A DNA stretch of 40,276 nt from positions 1-40,276 of the forward strand of contig NZ_CAJUBK010000021.1 in assembly GCF_910584465.1 (NCBI RefSeq). The letters are read 5' to 3'. The notes under the pieces are model-generated. The model was not told the origin of the DNA. It worked only from the letters and a program-made list of their open reading frames with translations, and ran no database searches. Shown piece after piece: positions 14,602 to 23,029 of this stretch. A program made the translations under genes and the position numbers. Source of the DNA: an uncultured Oscillibacter sp. GTDB lineage: Bacteria > Bacillota > Clostridia > Oscillospirales > Oscillospiraceae. Numbering within the stretch: position 1 is the first letter of the stretch; each line of letters opens with the position of its first letter.

Positions 14602-14775
14602 ATGAACCGCTTCGACTGTGACCCGCTGGCCCTGACCACCGCCATCAATTCCCTGGCGGTGGCCATCGCCATCCAGCTCAATGACGACGAATTGGATATG
14701 GTCTCCGCCATCTTCAACCAGCTGGGGGAGACCTTAGGGACCATCGCGACCCAGCGGGAGATCTGCGGCCGCTGA
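14602..14775 (+). CDS. small hypothetical protein (57 residues)
   Basis: The product begins MNRFDCDPLALTTAINSLAVAIA and continues to an amphipathic region (DDELDMVSAIFNQLGETLGTIATQRE). It is predicted to be two helices with no signal peptide. It resembles small clostridial proteins of unknown function with a conserved QLGETL-type segment, possibly the DUF6774 group, but I am not certain. I start it at ATG 14602 rather than 14590, because GGTGATCC (14593-14600) pairs with the 16S anti-Shine-Dalgarno region in the correct register for 14602. It ends 2 bases before the convergent csaB gene ends. Confidence 0.65.
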   Translation: MNRFDCDPLALTTAINSLAVAIAIQLNDDELDMVSAIFNQLGETLGTIATQREICGR

Positions 14776-14777
14776 GC

Positions 14778-17006
14778 TCAGAGGCCCAGCAGTCTCCTGG
14801 CCGCGTCGACGTTCCCCCGCTCCAGCTCCTGGAGGCGGCGGACGGCCTCCGCCTGGGCGTCCTTGTCCGACGCCTGGGCGGCGGCCCGGTCGATCATCGC
14901 CGGGAGCGTCCGCTCCGTCAGGTCCTCCAGGTCCGTGAAGTTCTCCTGCCCGATATACCGCAGGAAGGCCGAGACCTTGGGGTCGTACACCACCCCCGCC
15001 AGCGGGATGCCCTGCCCGGCGGAGAAGATCAGGGCATGGAGCCGCATGGACACCACGATCTCCATCCGGGACAAGGCCCCGATGATGGTCCCCGCGGCCC
15101 CGGCATCATCCAGGAAGTAGTGGGGCACGCCCTCCAGCGTCTGCGCGGCCTGCCGGGCGGCGGCGGGGTCCTGGCCCTTCTCCACCGCCGTGAACACCGG
15201 CGTCAGACCATAGGTCTCCCAGGCGTACCGGGCCGCCGCCCCGAAGAGCGGGGCCTTCGCCTGGAACCCCGGCCAGGGCCGCAGGGCGAAGCAGATATAC
15301 CTCCCCCGCGGCGGGATGCCCGCCCGGAGCAGCACGCTGTCCGTCTTCTCGTCCGGGGCGGGCGGGAGGGTCAGCGCCGGGTCCGCCGTCAGCTCGATCC
15401 TGGGCCCGGTGACGCCCATGGACTTCAGCTCCTCCAGGGAGTCCGGCTCCCGGAGGGTGATGACGTCCACGTTGCGGTCCAGCACCCTGGCGGCCAGCTT
15501 CCGGTGGTTCTCGCGGGTGATCAGGCCGATGCCGCAGCCGTACATCTGCACCCTGCACCCCGCCCATTTCGCCGCCCGGATGTTCATCAGGTAGAACCAC
15601 AGCGACCGCCGGGAGGTCACGTCCTGGATGAGGTTCCCGCCGCCGTTGATATAGAGCCTGGCCCGCCTCATGGCCCCCAGCCAGCCCGCCAGGTCCAGCC
15701 GGCTCACCGCCCGGACCCGGTAGCTCCTCCGGGTGCTCATGGGGTCCTTCGAGAGGACCGTGACCGGCATGTCCGGGTCGATGGAGCGCATCTCCCCCAG
15801 GATGGCCTCCAGGATGGCGTCGTCCCCGGCGTTCCCCCGGCCGTAGGCCCCGCAGATCACCACGCCGTCCCGCCCGGTCCTGGGGCGGCTGTGGCGGCGG
15901 ACGATCTCCTCGTAGATCCGCAGCTGCGTGTCCACCGTCTCCCCGATGGAGAACCGGGCGGACGCCTTCTCGAAGAGCCTCTCCCCCATCTCATGGCGGA
16001 GGGCGGGGTCCCCGCCCAGCGCGGCCAGCCGCCGCCCCAGGTCCTTCCAGTCCCCGGGCCGGATGAGGAAGCCGTTGACGCCCTGGTCGATGAGGTAGGG
16101 GATGCCGCCCACGGCGGTGGAGATGGTGGCCAGATGGAACCGGGCCCCCTCCGTGAGGGCGTAGGAGAACGTCTCGGACAAGCTGGTGAGGACGTTGATG
16201 TCCAGGGCGCTGTAAAAGCGGTCCATGCCGCCGCTGATCCACCCGGCGAAGGTGACCTGCCTCTCCACGCCCAGCTCCCTGGCCAGGGCGGTGAGCTTGG
16301 CCCGCTCTTCCCCGTCCCCGGCGATAACGAGGCGTAATCTGTCGCAGGACTTATACCCTTCGGCGAAGCCCCGGATGAGGGTGGACATGTCCTTCACCGG
16401 GTTCAGCCGGGCGGCGATGCCCACCACGACGGACCCCTCCTCCACGTCGGCCCCCAGCGACCGGAGGTAGGGCAGCCGGTCCCCCTGGTCCGGGGCGGGG
16501 GTGAAGTCGATGCCGTTGTAGATGGCGAAGAAGCGGTCCGCCGGGAAGCCCCGGGAGATGAGCAGGTCCACCATGGCGTCGGAGACGCCGATGTGGTAGT
16601 CCAGCCGCCGCAGGGCCCAGGTGTTGATGGCGCCGAAGGTGCACCGGGCCAGCGGGCGGCCCATATAGTCGATCCGATAATCGCTGTGGACGGTGGTGAC
16701 CACGGGCAGGCCGGTGATCTTGCGGAGGAGGGCGCCGGTCATGTTGGCCCGTGAGCCGTGGCAGTGGACAATCTGGAAGCCCTCCCGCCGGATATAGTCC
16801 GCCAGCTCCCGCCGGATCTTCAGGATGTTGTTGCCTCCCATAATCTTCGTGGGGATGCCCATGGACCGGGCCTCCTCGGCGAAGGGGCCGTCCCGGAAGC
16901 AGACCAGCTGGGCGGTGATGGTCTCGTTCAGGTGCTGCAGCAGGCTCAGGACGTGGGTCTTGGCCCCGCCGGAGTCGCCGCCGCTGATGAGATGGATGAC
17001 TTTCAT
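14778..17006 (-). CDS. csaB: glycosyltransferase family 4 - polysaccharide pyruvyl transferase CsaB fusion
   Basis: This 742-residue protein has two enzymes in one chain. Residues 1 to about 370 are a GT-B glycosyltransferase of family 4 (VIHLISGGDSGGAKTHVLSL, then GIAARLNPVKDMSTLIRGF, ALTEGARFHLATISTAVGG). From about 381 the CsaB pyruvyl transferase follows (VVICGAYGRGNAGDDAILEAI, YINGGGNLIQD, MYGCGIGLI, SMRLHALIFSAGQGIP, YDPKVSAFLRYIG). CsaB adds pyruvate ketals to the secondary wall polysaccharide that SLH domains bind. I start it at ATG 17006, with AAGGGG upstream and a promoter at 17037-17065. It is divergent from the DUF4330 gene. The fusion is visible as continuous coding with no stop. 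Confidence 0.9.
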   Translation of the reverse strand: MKVIHLISGGDSGGAKTHVLSLLQHLNETITAQLVCFRDGPFAEEARSMGIPTKIMGGNNILKIRRELADYIRREGFQIVHCHGSRANMTGALLRKITGLPVVTTVHSDYRIDYMGRPLARCTFGAINTWALRRLDYHIGVSDAMVDLLISRGFPADRFFAIYNGIDFTPAPDQGDRLPYLRSLGADVEEGSVVVGIAARLNPVKDMSTLIRGFAEGYKSCDRLRLVIAGDGEERAKLTALARELGVERQVTFAGWISGGMDRFYSALDINVLTSLSETFSYALTEGARFHLATISTAVGGIPYLIDQGVNGFLIRPGDWKDLGRRLAALGGDPALRHEMGERLFEKASARFSIGETVDTQLRIYEEIVRRHSRPRTGRDGVVICGAYGRGNAGDDAILEAILGEMRSIDPDMPVTVLSKDPMSTRRSYRVRAVSRLDLAGWLGAMRRARLYINGGGNLIQDVTSRRSLWFYLMNIRAAKWAGCRVQMYGCGIGLITRENHRKLAARVLDRNVDVITLREPDSLEELKSMGVTGPRIELTADPALTLPPAPDEKTDSVLLRAGIPPRGRYICFALRPWPGFQAKAPLFGAAARYAWETYGLTPVFTAVEKGQDPAAARQAAQTLEGVPHYFLDDAGAAGTIIGALSRMEIVVSMRLHALIFSAGQGIPLAGVVYDPKVSAFLRYIGQENFTDLEDLTERTLPAMIDRAAAQASDKDAQAEAVRRLQELERGNVDAARRLLGL

Positions 17007-17036
17007 GCAAAAACCCCTTGTGATTTTTTGAAAAGT

Positions 17037-17065
17037 ATTATACAATATTTCCCGGGCCTTGTCCA
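17037..17065 (-). promoter_or_regulatory. promoter of the GT4-csaB gene
   Basis: On the minus strand, TGGACA (17060-17065) and TATAAT (17037-17042) are separated by 17 bases, 31 bases before the start codon. Confidence 0.82.
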
Positions 17066-17113
17066 TAAGGCCCGCACGAAAGAAAACGAGCGTCCCGCTT
17101 ACGGAGGTCAAGC

Positions 17114-17596
17114 ATGGAAGAGAAGAAAGCATACCGCATCGGAAAGTTCAATATCGTCGACATCATCGCCGTGGCCATCATCCTGGCCGCTGCCGTCTTC
17201 GGCGCCACCCGCCTGCTGGACCGGGGCGGCAGCGTCGAGGTCCCCACCATGGACATCACCTACGTCGTCCGGGTCCAGAACGTGGCCGCGGAGCTTTATG
17301 AGAACGCCAAGGAGAACCTCCCCTCCCCCCTGATGGCCTCCGGCGCGCGGCTGAACGGGCGGATCGAGTCCGTGGAGATGACCCCCTGGCTGGAACTGGG
17401 ACCCGACGGGCAGTGGCACGAGGATCCGGACCACGTGAACCTCTATTTCACCTGCACCGCCACGGTCCCCCACACCGAGGTCATGACCACCAAGGTGGGC
17501 GAGCAGGAGGTCCGGATCGGCAAGACGGACTACATCATGAAGAGCGAGACCGTGGAGTTCCAGAACGGCACGGTCATCGACGTGGACTGGGGCTGA
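17114..17596 (+). CDS. DUF4330 membrane-anchored protein
   Basis: The 160-residue product has a short cytoplasmic N-terminus (MEEKKAYRIGKFNIVD), one membrane segment (about residues 15-33, IVDIIAVAIILAAAVFGATRLL) and an extracytoplasmic beta-rich domain. This arrangement and the FNIVDII motif match DUF4330 proteins, whose biochemical role is unknown. GGAGGT (17103-17108) precedes ATG 17114. It is transcribed divergently from GT4-csaB, so an envelope or wall-polysaccharide role is suggested by context only. No clear promoter of its own was found in the 100-base divergent gap. Confidence 0.78.
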   Translation: MEEKKAYRIGKFNIVDIIAVAIILAAAVFGATRLLDRGGSVEVPTMDITYVVRVQNVAAELYENAKENLPSPLMASGARLNGRIESVEMTPWLELGPDGQWHEDPDHVNLYFTCTATVPHTEVMTTKVGEQEVRIGKTDYIMKSETVEFQNGTVIDVDWG

Positions 17597-17618
17597 TCCT
17601 TTCTTGAAAGAAAGGATC
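17595..17618 (+). terminator. A/T-rich hairpin after the DUF4330 gene
   Basis: GATCCTTTCTT (17595-17605) pairs with AAGAAAGGATC (17608-17618), overlapping the stop codon; a realistic loop would open the two inner pairs. No T-run follows. A second small inverted repeat, AAAGAACTTT, follows at 17620-17629. Confidence 0.45.
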
Positions 17619-17705
17619 CAAAGAACTTTAGCGCGCTCTGGCGGTCTGGTGTGCATCCAGGCCGAAGCGACGGCGACGCGAGGTCATGTTTGAGGAGGAT
17701 CTGAG

Positions 17706-18308
17706 ATGAAAAGACAGTTCGTGCTCCTGGCCCTGCTGGCCCTGGTCCTGAGCGGCTGTTCTTCCGCCGGGGCCGCGCCGGTCATGTATATCCAGCCCGC
17801 CGAGCTCAGCGCGGAGGAAGAGGCCGTAGCCAAGCTCCTAGGAGCGGACACGGACCAGCACCTGTTCGATGTCGTCCTGGACGGCACGGCGAAAAAGGTC
17901 AGCGTCAACACCTATGAGCTGGTGGACGGCGCGTGGGAGCAGTATACCGGCGGCGGCGGGATCTCCCTGGACGAAGAGGATACCCGGGGCCGCATGGCCT
18001 TCGGCTTCGAGGACCTGCGGGGCGAGTACCGGGAGGCCATCCAGTTCGGCAGAGATCGGACGACGGTGAAGTACTGCGCCTCGGAGGAGCACGACGACAC
18101 TCTGGGCCGGGGCATCGCGTTCCTCTCCGACCGGACGGAGATCGTCTATGAGGAGGAGATCCCCCTGGCGGTGCAAATCAATACATCTGGGAATAAGATC
18201 GTCTCTTATGATGTGGAGTATTTCTTCCAGCCGGAGGAATACCAGGAGCTGGGCTATGAGCACGTCTACGCCCTGACGGTGATGTTCAGCCAGGAGCCCC
18301 TCCCCTGA
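17706..18308 (+). CDS. putative lipoprotein, unknown function
   Basis: The 200-residue product starts with a lipoprotein signal peptide (MKRQFVLLALLALVLSGCSS, lipobox LSGC, acylated Cys18), so it should be anchored to the outer face of the membrane. The mature part is acidic and beta-rich (LFDVVLDGTAKKVSVNTYELVDGAW, GRMAFGFEDLRGEYR, YDVEYFFQPEEYQELGYEHVYALTV). I do not recognise the family. AGGAGG (17693-17698) precedes the start, and a T-tailed terminator follows. It may share transcription with DUF4330 if the hairpin between them is leaky. Confidence 0.8.
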   Translation: MKRQFVLLALLALVLSGCSSAGAAPVMYIQPAELSAEEEAVAKLLGADTDQHLFDVVLDGTAKKVSVNTYELVDGAWEQYTGGGGISLDEEDTRGRMAFGFEDLRGEYREAIQFGRDRTTVKYCASEEHDDTLGRGIAFLSDRTEIVYEEEIPLAVQINTSGNKIVSYDVEYFFQPEEYQELGYEHVYALTVMFSQEPLP

Positions 18309-18319
18309 ACCGAGAGATG

Positions 18320-18352
18320 AAAGACGGCGGACGCTCTCGTCCGCCGTCTTTT
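18320..18352. terminator. terminator between lipoprotein and hydantoinase genes
   Basis: A 14-bp perfect stem (18320-18333 with 18338-18351) with loop CTCT ends in TTTT. It lies between converging genes and may serve both. Confidence 0.82.
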
Positions 18353-18361
18353 CGCGTATCC

Positions 18362-19738
18362 TCAAAGGGCGCATTTCCCCCGGGCCATGTACCTGCCCCT
18401 GGGGTCGGTCTCCAGCACGTTGCCCTCCTCCACGGCCAGCCTCCCCCGGAGCCACACCTGCCGGATGCCGCCGTCGGCGGCGAAGCCCTCGTAGGGGGTG
18501 TACCCCGCGGCGGAGACGCAGTCCTCCGCCCGGATGATGTGCCCGCCGCTGGGGTCGTAGACCACGATGTCCGCGTCGGACCCCGGCTGGAGGATCCCCT
18601 TCCGGGGGAAGAGCCCGTAGAGCCTGGCCGGATCCTCGCTGAGGAGGCTGCACATCCGGGCCGCGCCGATCCTCCGCCGGGCCACGCCGAAGGACCACAT
18701 CAGCTCCCCCCGCGTCTCCACGCCGGGGAGCCCGCCGGGGATCTTCCGGAAGTCCTCCCGGCCCAGGGCCTTCTGCTCCAGGGTGAAGGCGCAGTGGTCC
18801 GTGGAGACCGTCTGGATCTCCCCCCGGCGCAGGGCCTTCCACAGCTCGTCCTGCTCCTTCCGGGCCCGCAGGGGTGGGGCGCAGACGTACCGCGCCGCCT
18901 CGAGGAAGTCCTCCTGGGCGTACAGCTCCTCGTCCAGGAGCAGGTACTGGGGGCAGGTCTCCACGTAGACGGTCTGGCCCCGCTTCCGGGCCCGCCGCAC
19001 CTCGTCCAGGGCCTCGCCGTTGGTGAGGTGGACGATGACGACGGGGGCCTGGGCCGCCTGGGCGATGCGCAGGAGGCGGCCCACCGCCTCCGCCTCCAGA
19101 TAGGGCGGGCGGGTCCGGGGATGGCTGGCGGGGGAGAGCTCCCCCCGCGCCGCCGCCTCGGCGGCCATGCCGTCGATGACCCCGGCGTTCTCGCAGTGCA
19201 CGCCGCAGATGCCCCCCAGGGCCTTCAGCTCCTTGAGCGCCCGGTAGAGGTCCCGGTCCCCCAGCATCATGGCGGGATAGGTCATGTACATCTTGAACGA
19301 GGAGATGCCCTGGGCGAACATCTCGGGCAGCTCCCGGCGGATGTCCTCGCCCCAGTCGTCGATGGTCATGTGGAAGCCATAGTCGCAGAAGGTCTTCCCC
19401 CCGGCCTTCTCCCGCCAGCGGGCCAGCCCGCCGGCCAGGGGCTCCCCCTTATCGGGGCAGGCGAAGTCGATGACGGTGGTGGTGCCCCCCCGGAGGGCCG
19501 CGCGGCTGCCGGAGGCGAAGCCGTCCGCGGTGACGGTGCCCGCCACCTCCAGGTCGAAATGGGTGTGGGCGTCGATGAAGCCGGGGAAGAGGACGCAGCC
19601 GGTGACGTCGACGGTGCGGTCGGCCTCGGCCTTGAGCCCCCGGCCCAGGGAGACCACCTTCTCCCCCTCCACCAGCAGATCGGCCCGCCGGACGCCCCTG
19701 CCGGAGACCACGCTGCCGCCCTTGAACAATGTGCGCAT
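18362..19738 (-). CDS. dihydropyrimidinase / hydantoinase family amidohydrolase
   Basis: This 458-residue protein belongs to the cyclic amidohydrolases that hydrolyse dihydropyrimidines, hydantoins or related ring amides. It has the metal motif GFIDAHTHFDLEVAG, a region expected to hold the carboxylated lysine (ISSFKMYMTYPAMM), and the histidines and aspartate of GVHCENAG, VIVHLTNGE and VSTDHCAF. N- and C-terminal beta segments (ADLLVEGEKVVSLG, GSDADIVVYDP) form the usual sandwich. I start it at ATG 19738, with GGAGGG 8 bases upstream. No pyrimidine-catabolism partner lies nearby. Allantoinase or D-hydantoinase activity cannot be separated by sequence alone. Confidence 0.88.
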   Translation of the reverse strand: MRTLFKGGSVVSGRGVRRADLLVEGEKVVSLGRGLKAEADRTVDVTGCVLFPGFIDAHTHFDLEVAGTVTADGFASGSRAALRGGTTTVIDFACPDKGEPLAGGLARWREKAGGKTFCDYGFHMTIDDWGEDIRRELPEMFAQGISSFKMYMTYPAMMLGDRDLYRALKELKALGGICGVHCENAGVIDGMAAEAAARGELSPASHPRTRPPYLEAEAVGRLLRIAQAAQAPVVIVHLTNGEALDEVRRARKRGQTVYVETCPQYLLLDEELYAQEDFLEAARYVCAPPLRARKEQDELWKALRRGEIQTVSTDHCAFTLEQKALGREDFRKIPGGLPGVETRGELMWSFGVARRRIGAARMCSLLSEDPARLYGLFPRKGILQPGSDADIVVYDPSGGHIIRAEDCVSAAGYTPYEGFAADGGIRQVWLRGRLAVEEGNVLETDPRGRYMARGKCAL

Positions 19739-19775
19739 ATGCTGTCCCTCCGTTCCGAAGATAGTCGATGGAGAC

Positions 19776-19804
19776 AGTATAGCACAGCTCCCGCCAGATC
19801 TCCA
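19776..19804 (-). promoter_or_regulatory. promoter of the hydantoinase-type gene
   Basis: On the minus strand, TGGAGA (19799-19804) and TATACT (19776-19781) are 17 bases apart, with a TGC extension before the -10. Confidence 0.68.
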
Positions 19805-19854
19805 GCGGGAGGCGGCCCGATGAAAAAATTTTCCCTGCGGGGACAACTTCCCTC

Positions 19855-19882
19855 TTTCCATTTGGGAAAAATGTGCTATAAT
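19855..19882 (+). promoter_or_regulatory. promoter of the 5'-nucleotidase gene
   Basis: TATAAT (19877-19882) has a TGC extension, and a weak -35 (TTTCCA, 19855-19860) lies 16 bases upstream. It is divergent from the hydantoinase promoter 50 bases away. Confidence 0.72.
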
Positions 19883-19931
19883 GCACACAGGAGCGGACGA
19901 GCGTCCGCCTGAACGAAGAGGAGGTAACAGA

Positions 19932-21929
19932 ATGCAGACTAAAAAGTTCCTGTCCCTGCTGCTGGCTCTCGCGATGATGTTCTCCCTGGCCGTCACCGCC
20001 AGCGCCGAGGAGGAGGAAGAGGCCAAGTCCCTGGAGGGCCGGATCGTCATCCTCCACACCAACGACGTCCACGGCGCCATCGGCAATTACGCCAAGGTCG
20101 CGGCCCTGAAGGGGGCCTTCGAGGACGCGGGGGCTTATACCCTGCTGATGGACGCGGGCGACTACATCCAGGGCGACCCCACCGTCAGCGTCAGCCAGGG
20201 CAAGAGCGCCATCGAGCTGATGAACCTGGCGGGCTATGACGCCGCCACCATCGGCAACCACGAGTTCGACTACGGCTATCCCAACTTCAAGGAAGTCACC
20301 AAGGATGCCAAGTTCCCCGTGGTCTCCGCCAACGTGCTCTATAACGGCGCGGCGGAGAACGCCCATACCGTCTTCACCGCCCCCGGCGGCGAGAAGATCG
20401 GCGTCTTCGGCCTGACCACCCCCGAGACCGCCACCAAGGCCCACCCCGCCAAGATCCAGGGCGTGACCTTCGCCGCCGGACAGGCCATGTTCGACATCGC
20501 CCAGAAGGAAGTCGAGTCCCTGAAGGCCGAGGGCTGCGACTATATCGTCTGCCTGGGCCACCTGGGCATCGACGACGAGTCTGAGGGCAACCGCTCCATC
20601 GACCTCCTCGAGAAGGTCTCCGGCATCGACGTGTTCATCGACGCCCACTCCCACTCCACCATCGAGGAGACCGCCGCCGCCGCGGGCGAGACCGTGGAGA
20701 CCCTGCCGGAGCAGGGGAGCATCGTCACGGGCGAGACCGCTACCGTCGCCGTCGAGTCCGGCAAGACCCTGGTCACCTCCACCGGCACGAAGCTGGCCAA
20801 CGTGGGCGCCGTGATGCTGTCCAAGGACGGCTGCTCCGCCCGGAACATCCCTGTGGAAGCCGTCACCCTGGACGGCGTGAAGGACGTGGCCGACCGGGCC
20901 GCCGTCATCCAGAAGGAGATCGACGACGACTACGGCGCCGTGTTCGCCAAGACCGAGGTCCTCCTCAACGGCGAGCGCGATCCCGGCAACCGCACCGAGG
21001 AGACCAACCTGGGCGACCTGATCACCGACTCCCTGGTCTGGGGCGCGGCCAAGAACGGCGAGGAAGTGGACGCGGCCGTCACCAACGGCGGCGGCATCCG
21101 GGCCGCGATCGCGGCCGGGGACATCACCAAAAAGGATGTCAACACCGTCCTGCCCTTCGGCAACACCCTGAACATCGTCAAGGTCACCGGCGCGGAGCTG
21201 CTGGAGGCCCTGGAGGCTTCTACCTACTGCACCCCCACCGCCGTGGGCGGCTTCCCCCAGGTGAGCGGCATCGAGTTCACCGTGGACACCACCAAGGAGT
21301 TCGACGAGGGCGACCTCTATCCCGGCTCCACCTATCATAAGCCCGCCAGCATCCAGCGCGTCTCCATCCAGACCGTGGGCGGCGAGGCGTTCGACGAGGA
21401 AGCCGAGTACTCCATCGCCACCAACGACTTCATGGCCGCCGGCGGGGATACGTACTACGCCTTCGCCGCCGCCTCCGCCAACTACGACCTGGGCATCCCC
21501 ATGGACGAGGTCCTGATGGACTACATCAAGGAAGAGCTGGACGGCACGGTGGGCAGCAGCTACGCTGAGCCCGCGGGCCGCATCACCGTCGCCGCCGAGC
21601 CCGCGGAGGCCCCCGCCGAGGAGCCCGCCCCCGCTCCCGAGCCGGAGCCCGCTCCTGCTCCCGAGCCCACCCCCGAGCCCGCCCCTGAGCCGGAGCCTGC
21701 TCCCGCTCCCGAGCCGGAGCCCGTCCCCGAGCCGGAGCCCACTCCCGCCCCTGCTCCCGCCGCCGAGGGCGACTACGTCGTCAAGTCCGGCGACTGCCTG
21801 TGGAGCATCGCGCAGAAGGCTTATGGCACCGGCCGTCAGTGGCAGGTGATCTACAACGCCAACAAGGCCACCATCAAGGACCCCAACTCCCTGAACGTGG
21901 GCCAGGTCCTGGTGATCCCCGCGGCGTGA
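19932..21929 (+). CDS. secreted 5'-nucleotidase / 2',3'-cyclic phosphodiesterase with LysM anchor
   Basis: The 665-residue protein has a signal peptide (MQTKKFLSLLLALAMMFSLAVTASA as positions 1-25) and a metallophosphatase domain with ILHTNDVHG, LLMDAGDYIQGD and TIGNHEFDYG. A C-terminal nucleotidase domain follows (TNLGDLITDSLVWGAA, TNGGGIRAAI, NDFMAAGGDTYYAF). Residues about 556-612 are a Pro-Glu-Ala linker and about 615-665 a LysM domain (YVVKSGDCLWSIAQKAYG) that binds peptidoglycan. It should hydrolyse extracellular nucleotides for salvage while held on the wall. AGGAGGT precedes ATG 19932, and a strong terminator follows. Confidence 0.92.
   Translation: MQTKKFLSLLLALAMMFSLAVTASAEEEEEAKSLEGRIVILHTNDVHGAIGNYAKVAALKGAFEDAGAYTLLMDAGDYIQGDPTVSVSQGKSAIELMNLAGYDAATIGNHEFDYGYPNFKEVTKDAKFPVVSANVLYNGAAENAHTVFTAPGGEKIGVFGLTTPETATKAHPAKIQGVTFAAGQAMFDIAQKEVESLKAEGCDYIVCLGHLGIDDESEGNRSIDLLEKVSGIDVFIDAHSHSTIEETAAAAGETVETLPEQGSIVTGETATVAVESGKTLVTSTGTKLANVGAVMLSKDGCSARNIPVEAVTLDGVKDVADRAAVIQKEIDDDYGAVFAKTEVLLNGERDPGNRTEETNLGDLITDSLVWGAAKNGEEVDAAVTNGGGIRAAIAAGDITKKDVNTVLPFGNTLNIVKVTGAELLEALEASTYCTPTAVGGFPQVSGIEFTVDTTKEFDEGDLYPGSTYHKPASIQRVSIQTVGGEAFDEEAEYSIATNDFMAAGGDTYYAFAAASANYDLGIPMDEVLMDYIKEELDGTVGSSYAEPAGRITVAAEPAEAPAEEPAPAPEPEPAPAPEPTPEPAPEPEPAPAPEPEPVPEPEPTPAPAPAAEGDYVVKSGDCLWSIAQKAYGTGRQWQVIYNANKATIKDPNSLNVGQVLVIPAA
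21600..21763 (+). repeat. Pro-Glu-Ala coding repeat in the 5'-nucleotidase gene
   Basis: Imperfect tandem copies of CCCGAGCC and GCTCCC units encode a linker of alternating EP and AP dipeptides (for example PEPEPAPAPEP). Such a tract can change length by replication slippage and would space the catalytic domain from the LysM anchor. Confidence 0.8.
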
Positions 21930-21955
21930 ACGTCCCCTCCTCTAAGGGAATAAGG

Positions 21956-21994
21956 AAAAAGGAGGCCGGAGCGATGCTCCGGCCTCCTTTTTTT
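21956..21994 (+). terminator. strong intrinsic terminator after the 5'-nucleotidase gene
   Basis: A 12-bp GC stem (21961-21972 with 21976-21987), loop GAT, is preceded by AAAAA and followed by seven T, so it can also serve the minus strand for the pyridoxamine kinase gene. Confidence 0.92.
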
Positions 21995-22019
21995 GTATCG
22001 GTGTACCGGCGTACCGGTG

Positions 22020-22874
22020 TCAGCGGGGGAGCAGCTGCCCCAGCAGGGGCTCGAAGTCCACGCCCTCCTGGAGGGAGAGGCCCTGGGCCACGGTCCGCAC
22101 GGCGCAGGCATGGATGAACTCCACGGCCAGGGCGGCGCCGTCCCGGAGGGACGCCCCCCGCATCAGCGCACCGGTGAGGACGCTGGCGAACACGTCCCCG
22201 GTGCCGTGGAGGGGATGGGCCACGAACTCCGCCTGGACGGCCTCGGTCCGGCCCGTCCGGGCGTCGAAGCACATGGCCCCGGTCTGTCCCGGCGACAGCG
22301 CCGCCCCGGTGAGAGCCACGGAGCGCTCCCCGCCCAGGCTCAGCTCCTCCGCCAGCGCCCGGAGGGCCCCCTCGTCGTGGAGGGCCCGCCCCCCGTCCAG
22401 CAGCCGGCCGTAGTCCCGGCCCAGGAGGAAGGCGGCTTCGGTCAGGTTGGGGGTGATGACGTCGGCCAGCTCCGCCAGGCGGGCCATCCCGGCGCACATG
22501 GCGGGGGTATAGGTCCGGTAGGCTTTCCCGTCGTCCCCCATGACGGGATCGACGACCACCAGGGTGTCGGGCCCCCGGAACTCCCGGATGAAATCCGCCA
22601 CGATGCCGATCTGCCGCTCACTGCCCAAAAAGCCGCTGTAGATGGCCTGGAACTTCAGATCCAGGGACTTCCAGTGGGCGGCGACCCGGGGGAGCTCCTC
22701 GGTCATGTCCAGGAAGGTGAAGCCCGTGAAGCCGCCGGTGTGGGTGGAGAGGAAGGCGGTGGGCAGGGGGCAGCACTGGACGCCCATGACGGAGAGGATG
22801 GGGATGACCTCGGTGAGGGAACAGCGGCCGAAGCCGGAGAGGTCATGGATGACGGCGGCACGGGGGGTAGACAT
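22020..22874 (-). CDS. pyridoxamine kinase
   Basis: The 284-residue protein is a ribokinase-fold vitamin B6 kinase, which phosphorylates pyridoxamine or pyridoxal with ATP. It has the N-terminal AAVIHDLSGFGRCSLTEVIPILSVMGVQ, substrate-loop THTGGF, VVVDPVMGDDGKAY, ITPNLTEAAFLLG and the catalytic HPLHGTGDVFASVLTGAL with GTGD. This pattern matches the clostridial pyridoxamine kinase group rather than ThiD. GAGGAGG precedes ATG 22874, and a promoter lies at 22920-22948. It stands alone between terminators. PLP-dependent SerC in the same window would use its product, but no operon links them. Confidence 0.88.
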   Translation of the reverse strand: MSTPRAAVIHDLSGFGRCSLTEVIPILSVMGVQCCPLPTAFLSTHTGGFTGFTFLDMTEELPRVAAHWKSLDLKFQAIYSGFLGSERQIGIVADFIREFRGPDTLVVVDPVMGDDGKAYRTYTPAMCAGMARLAELADVITPNLTEAAFLLGRDYGRLLDGGRALHDEGALRALAEELSLGGERSVALTGAALSPGQTGAMCFDARTGRTEAVQAEFVAHPLHGTGDVFASVLTGALMRGASLRDGAALAVEFIHACAVRTVAQGLSLQEGVDFEPLLGQLLPR

Positions 22875-22919
22875 GGCGGGCCTCCTCTTCTCGTTGCTTT
22901 TCCTTTGGATGCTGGGGCC

Positions 22920-22948
22920 ATTTTACAACGGATCGGGGGAAAGCGCAA
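22920..22948 (-). promoter_or_regulatory. promoter of the pyridoxamine kinase gene
   Basis: On the minus strand, TTGCGC (22943-22948) and TAAAAT (22920-22925) are 17 bases apart, 45 bases before the start codon. Confidence 0.7.
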
Positions 22949-22964
22949 GAGTGGAAAAAGGGGG

Positions 22965-22994
22965 TGGACGGGGGGAGGACGGGTGTGGTATAAT
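22965..22994 (+). promoter_or_regulatory. promoter of tRNA-Leu
   Basis: TATAAT (22989-22994) has a TGG extension, and TGGACG (22965-22970) lies 18 bases upstream. The tRNA begins 36 bases after the -10. Confidence 0.78.
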
Positions 22995-23029
22995 GGGTGG
23001 CGTCCGCAGAGGGCCCATTTCGTGGATAC

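Noticed and set aside
17595..17640. A dispersed intergenic repeat after the DUF4330 gene
   Set aside because: The hairpin and following AAAGAACTTT look like such elements, but no second copy was found in this window.
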